In this document: one piece after another, positions 44,039 through 46,676 of the stretch
Layout: every line of letters starts with the position of its first letter
How positions within the stretch are numbered: position 1 is the first letter of the stretch
Assembly: GCF_025149945.1 (NCBI RefSeq)
Contig: NZ_JALXVH010000021.1
Span: forward strand, 1-46,676
Direction: 5' to 3'
From: Kocuria sp. p3-SID1428
GTDB lineage: Bacteria; Actinomycetota; Actinomycetes; Actinomycetales; Micrococcaceae
DNA length: 46,676 nucleotides
The notes under the pieces: model-generated
Told to the model about the DNA's origin: nothing
Seen by the model: the letters and a program-made list of their open reading frames with translations, nothing else
Databases searched by the model: none
Translations under genes and position numbers: made by a program

Positions 44039-44226
44039 GCCCAGGTCACAGACCACATCCGCCGCTCTTGTCGTCGCAATAGCGGACACGCGTCCCCGGA
44101 ACGGCCCACCGCCCGGCATTCCGGCTTGCCAGCCCGCCTCCCCTGCCGGTAATTTGCGATCGACACACCGGCGCGCGGCTTCCCCCAGGCCCCCACCTGG
44201 ACGCCGCCGGCATGGGGAGGAGCATC

Positions 44227-44799
44227 ATGACCACCACCGTCGAGTCCGACGACCACAGCGCAGCAGCCCCGATCCTGGGCGTCGATCCGTCGTCGCTGAG
44301 CCTGCAGCACCGCGTCCCGCGCCTTCCGGCGCTGGCCGTGCGCACCGAGCAGCTGCCGCAGCTCGTCTCTGCCTCGGTCGAGCTGCGGCTGCTGGGCAGC
44401 GGCCACCAGGTCGTGGTGCGCCTGGACGAGACCGAGTGGATCGAGACGCTCGCGCAGATGCCCGGACGGCTCCCGCACCTGCCCACGCAGACCCGGGTCG
44501 AGTCCCCGCTGCCCGGAAGCGGGCCCTACGAGGCACGCTGCACGCTGACCGAGCACTCCCCGCGAGGTCTGGTCAAGCAGCGCGAGCGCTTCCAGCACCA
44601 CAGCGCGGCCGCCCAGGCCTCTCTGCTGCTTCGCGGCGGCGACGGCGCCGCGGCCGCCATGTGCCTCTACCTCCCCGACGGCGACGACGAGCTGCAGTGG
44701 CGCACCTGGCGCACGCAGCCGGCGACCGGACGGCTCGTGCAGACCGTCAGCACCGTGCAGCTGCCCCCTGCGATCGGACGGCGGCTGCGCGCCAGCTGA
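44227..44799 (+). CDS. DUF2617 family protein
   Basis: A 190-residue soluble protein matching the actinobacterial DUF2617 family: VELRLLGSGHQVVVRL near residues 50-65, YEARCTLTEHSPRGLV at about 100-115, and DELQWRTWRTQPATGRLVQT near the C-terminus (read as LQWRTWRTQP and GRLVQTVS). No function is established for the family. GGGGAGGAG lies five bases before the ATG at 44227; an ATG at 44212 is in frame but would place that element inside the gene. The 188-base gap upstream holds a possible TAATTT -10 near 44150 and a small CCAGG/CCTGG hairpin and no gene. Confidence 0.85.
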   Translation: MTTTVESDDHSAAAPILGVDPSSLSLQHRVPRLPALAVRTEQLPQLVSASVELRLLGSGHQVVVRLDETEWIETLAQMPGRLPHLPTQTRVESPLPGSGPYEARCTLTEHSPRGLVKQRERFQHHSAAAQASLLLRGGDGAAAAMCLYLPDGDDELQWRTWRTQPATGRLVQTVSTVQLPPAIGRRLRAS

Positions 44800-44847
44800 G
44801 CCGGCCTCGCGGCGCCGTCGTCGTGCCCGCACAGGGCGGCACCGCCC

Positions 44848-45348
44848 TCAGCTGAACAGCGGGTCTCCCGCGTACGGGGCCAGCAGCTCGCGCTGGGCCG
44901 ACTGCAGCCGCAGCACGGTCTGGGACTGCGGGTCGAAGAACGCCAGCTGCGTGTGCGCGCGGATGCACCATTCGCCCGTGCGCGGGTCGGCGATCTCGAT
45001 GCCCAGGACCAGCGCCGCGCCGGCGGCCTTCACGATGCGCACGCGCGTGGGCGCGGGGATGTTGCTGTACTCGAGCGGACGCACGTAGCGCACGCGATGC
45101 TCCACCACGAGGGCCTGGGTGCCCTCCGGCAGGGCGTCGAAGAGCCGGACCTGCGCCGGGCGCGCCTGATGCCCGGTGCCCACGGGCACGCCGAAGGCCT
45201 CGATGCGCGCCTCCTCGAGCATGCGCACGATCTCCACGTTGTTGATGTGGCCGTAGGCGTCCATGTCGCCCCAGCGCATGGGGATCCGGACGACGACGCC
45301 CGGGCCGTCCTCGGCGAACTCGGACGCGGCAGAGGTGTTCTCGGACAT
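44848..45348 (-). CDS. Acyl-CoA thioesterase (hotdog fold)
   Basis: A 166-residue hotdog-fold protein of the 4-hydroxybenzoyl-CoA thioesterase type. The family signature is VRIPMRWGDMDAYGHINNVEI (catalytic Asp in RWGDMDAYGHINN, about residues 26-38), followed by VEHRVRYVRPLEYSN and a hydrophobic beta strand AGAALVLGIEIAD. It probably hydrolyses short or medium acyl-CoA esters in the cytoplasm. The ATG at 45348 has AAGGAT about eleven bases upstream; on the minus strand TATTCT (45383-45378) is a fair -10. The frame extends upstream but that part lies in the promoter. It diverges from the YdcF-like gene. Confidence 0.9.
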   Translation of the reverse strand: MSENTSAASEFAEDGPGVVVRIPMRWGDMDAYGHINNVEIVRMLEEARIEAFGVPVGTGHQARPAQVRLFDALPEGTQALVVEHRVRYVRPLEYSNIPAPTRVRIVKAAGAALVLGIEIADPRTGEWCIRAHTQLAFFDPQSQTVLRLQSAQRELLAPYAGDPLFS

Positions 45349-45434
45349 GTTGCGGGATCCTTCCGGGTGGGGGCCCCAGAATAGAGGCCGCGGCACGACG
45401 ATCCGCACCCCATCCCGAGCAGAGCGGCACCTTC

Positions 45435-46085
45435 ATGAGCACGACCCCCCATTCGCCCAGGAGCGCCTCGCCCCGCCGTCGTCGCCTGGCGGCCCTCGGG
45501 ATCGCCGCCGGCGCACTGGTGCTCGCCTGGCTGATCGTGTGCACCTCCGTGCTGCTGCACCCCGAGATCACCGAGGCCCCCCAGCCGGCCGATGCGGTGT
45601 TCGTGCTCGGTCCCGCCGACGGGACCCGCGTGGAGCACGCCCGTGAGCTCATGGAGCAGGGCCTGGCGCCCACTGTCGTGTACGCCACCCCGCAGGGCGA
45701 TTTCGGCGGAGGCGGCCAGGCGACCACCGACGAGATCGGCAAGCCGCACTGCGAGACCGACGTTGACTACGAGGCCATCTGCTTCGAGCCCGACCCCTCC
45801 ACCACGCAGGGCGAGGCCATGAAGCTGCGTGAGCTGGTGGACGAGCGGGGCTGGGACGACATCATCGTGATCACCATGCGCCCTCACGTGGCCCGGGCCC
45901 AGCTGATCGTGGACCGGTGCTACAGCGGTCAGACCCAGTGGTCGCCCATCGACTACGTGGACTCCTACTGGCGCCACCCCTGGATGACGTTCAAGGCCTA
46001 CGTCTACCAGTCCGCCGGCTTCCTCAAGGCCTGGGCGACCCCCGGCTGCGACACCCAGCTGCCCGGCAAACCCAAGTCCATCTGA
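45435..46085 (+). CDS. YdcF/DUF218 family membrane-anchored protein
   Basis: A 216-residue protein with a basic N-terminus (RSASPRRRRLAA), one transmembrane segment (about 19-38, ALGIAAGALVLAWLIVCTSV), and an extracytoplasmic DUF218 domain. Family features are DAVFVLGPADGTRVEHARELM, STTQGEAMKLRELV and IVITMRPHVARAQLIVDRCY (shown here as VITMRPHVARAQLI). Three or four cysteines in the outer domain may form disulfides. The related SanA and ElyC proteins affect envelope integrity; the precise role here is unknown. No strong ribosome binding site precedes the ATG. The tRNA gene follows 90 bases downstream. Confidence 0.87.
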   Translation: MSTTPHSPRSASPRRRRLAALGIAAGALVLAWLIVCTSVLLHPEITEAPQPADAVFVLGPADGTRVEHARELMEQGLAPTVVYATPQGDFGGGGQATTDEIGKPHCETDVDYEAICFEPDPSTTQGEAMKLRELVDERGWDDIIVITMRPHVARAQLIVDRCYSGQTQWSPIDYVDSYWRHPWMTFKAYVYQSAGFLKAWATPGCDTQLPGKPKSI

Positions 46086-46102
46086 GGCCCCGTCCGCCCG
46101 GA

Positions 46103-46132
46103 TTGGCGCGCGAGCACGGACTCGGGTACGCT
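46103..46132 (+). promoter_or_regulatory. Promoter of tRNA-Leu
   Basis: TTGGCG and TACGCT are separated by 18 bases; the start would be near 46139, about 37 bases before the mature tRNA. A small CGCAGG/CCTGCG hairpin lies in the leader. Confidence 0.6.
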
Positions 46133-46175
46133 ATCCGTCGTTGCCCGCAGGGATGAGAGTTCCTGCGAACCACGA

Positions 46176-46259
46176 GCGCGAGTGGCGGAATTGGCAGACG
46201 CGCACGGTTCAGGTCCGTGTGCCCGAGAGGGCGTGGGGGTTCAAGTCCCCCCTCGCGCA
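46176..46259 (+). tRNA. tRNA-Leu (anticodon CAG)
   Basis: An 84-base class II tRNA. The acceptor arms GCGCGAG and CTCGCGC pair perfectly, with A as discriminator. The anticodon stem CACGG/CCGTG encloses TTCAGGT, giving anticodon CAG for the CUG codon. A long variable arm (GCCCGAGAGGGC) is typical of tRNA-Leu. The T arm holds GGTTCAAGTCC. The 3' CCA is not encoded. CUG is the dominant leucine codon in this genome. Confidence 0.97.
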
Positions 46260-46270
46260 CGAAAGTCCCA

Positions 46271-46304
46271 GAAGCACCCCGATCCCTTCGGATCGGGGTG
46301 CTTC
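46271..46304 (+). terminator. Terminator of tRNA-Leu
   Basis: A perfect 15-bp stem (GAAGCACCCCGATCC and its complement) with the stable tetraloop CTTC, 11 bases after the tRNA. Confidence 0.93.
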
Positions 46305-46336
46305 TGTCTGTGCTGACAGGCTCCGACACCCCTCGC

Positions 46337-46356
46337 GGGTTATAGGGGGTTATAGG
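46337..46356. repeat. Tandem 10-bp direct repeat
   Basis: GGGTTATAGG occurs twice with no gap. Each copy includes TATAGG, which could serve as a -10 element. Function unknown. Confidence 0.7.
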
Positions 46357-46406
46357 CAGAAATGTGTGTACGGGATCGGCCTGCATCCCCGTGATCACGC
46401 CGCAGC

Positions 46407-46444
46407 AGGCCGCTCGATATGCTCTGGGGCATATCGAGCGGCCT
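46407..46444. repeat. 16-bp perfect inverted repeat
   Basis: AGGCCGCTCGATATGC, loop TCTGGG, then the exact complement. The middle of the stem (CGATATGC) is AT-richer than most terminators in this window, and no gene ends just before it. Two further inverted repeats follow at 46509-46532 and 46535-46548 (GCTTGCCGGCAAGC). Confidence 0.75.
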
Positions 46445-46676
46445 CGCAGCGTGGACGCCTCGACCCAGAGGCCCCGTGGTGTGGTTCTGGCGCTGCGGGC
46501 TGAAGCGCCGTCGCTGAGTCCCCTCAGCGGCGATGCTTGCCGGCAAGCTCGAGCGCAGAATCCCCAATGCCGCACCAGGGGCGCCATGAAGGGTCACCCG
46601 CGCGCCTCCCGGCGTCCCTGCGCCCTGATCCCGACGGCAATCTGCGCCGCCAGAAGGTCGGCTGACCGTGAGAGCT

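Larger units (their letters stand above)
46305..46676. other. Noncoding region with clustered repeats, to the window edge
   Basis: No convincing gene is visible in these 372 bases. They hold a tandem 10-bp repeat, a 16-bp hairpin, a 10-bp hairpin and a 14-bp palindrome. An ATG at about 46586 opens a frame that runs off the window edge, with no ribosome binding site, so I do not call it. Confidence 0.55.

Noticed and set aside
44833..44848. A small AGGGCG/CGCCCT hairpin between converging genes
   Set aside because: Six base pairs only, common by chance at this GC content.
46176..46259. An integrated element in tRNA-Leu
   Set aside because: The tRNA is intact, and no repeat of its 3' end or integrase lies inside the window.
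46141..46503. A 120-codon frame covering the tRNA
   Set aside because: Most of it is the translated tRNA and terminator, a well-known false gene call.
1..46676. CRISPR arrays, insertion sequences, phage genes, plasmid origins
   Set aside because: No regularly spaced repeats, transposase, integrase or replication protein motifs were seen.

Overview
The window is GC-rich DNA from an actinobacterium. Third codon positions are almost all G or C, several genes start at GTG or TTG, and some promoters lack a leader. The gene content (M18 aminopeptidase, the ptsI-fruR-fruK-fruA-ptsH order, a 1627-residue NAD-dependent glutamate dehydrogenase, narGHJI, DUF2617) fits the Micrococcaceae, perhaps a Kocuria, Rothia or Arthrobacter relative. 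The family assignment is inference; no ribosomal RNA is present to settle it. The window holds 33 intact protein genes, two broken ones and one tRNA.

Layout. 40-3334: an aminopeptidase, a small membrane protein and a CPBP membrane protease. 3465-10582: a general and fructose PTS locus. ptsI, followed by a glutamine-amidotransferase-like gene, diverges from fruR-fruK-fruA-ptsH. 10737-13991: a GT87-type membrane mannosyltransferase and a metallophosphoesterase. 14116-16939: moaC, a moaB-moaE fusion and moeZ, all overlapping. 17100-25458: narG-narH-narJ-narI-narK, a respiratory nitrate reductase with its transporter. 25760-28403: a worn accessory stretch with a membrane protein, a PadR remnant, a HAAS-type membrane protein and a secreted-lipase pseudogene. 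28613-34327: a universal stress protein, then moeA diverging from moaA-moaD-mobA-moeA2. 34397-46085: ordinary single genes, including glutamate dehydrogenase, a secreted glycerophosphodiesterase and a thioesterase. 46176-46676: tRNA-Leu(CAG), a strong terminator, and noncoding DNA crowded with inverted repeats.

How the parts work together. NarG needs bis-MGD molybdenum cofactor, and nearly the whole cofactor pathway flanks the nar operon: moaA, moaC, moaD, moaE, moaB/mog, moeA, moeZ and mobA. The most informative signal is a shared 16-bp palindrome of the form CTTGA-N6-TCAAG, close to the FNR consensus. It occurs upstream of narG and again upstream of moaA. At moaA it sits exactly at -41.5 relative to a plausible -10 hexamer. 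This suggests one oxygen- or redox-responsive CRP/FNR-type regulator switches on the enzyme and its cofactor together.

I did not find a clearly new defence, mobile or biosynthetic system. The best leads are the nar/moa regulon signal, the shared divergent ptsI/fruR promoter, a run of apparently leaderless genes, a divergent second MoeA, and the palindrome cluster behind the tRNA gene.
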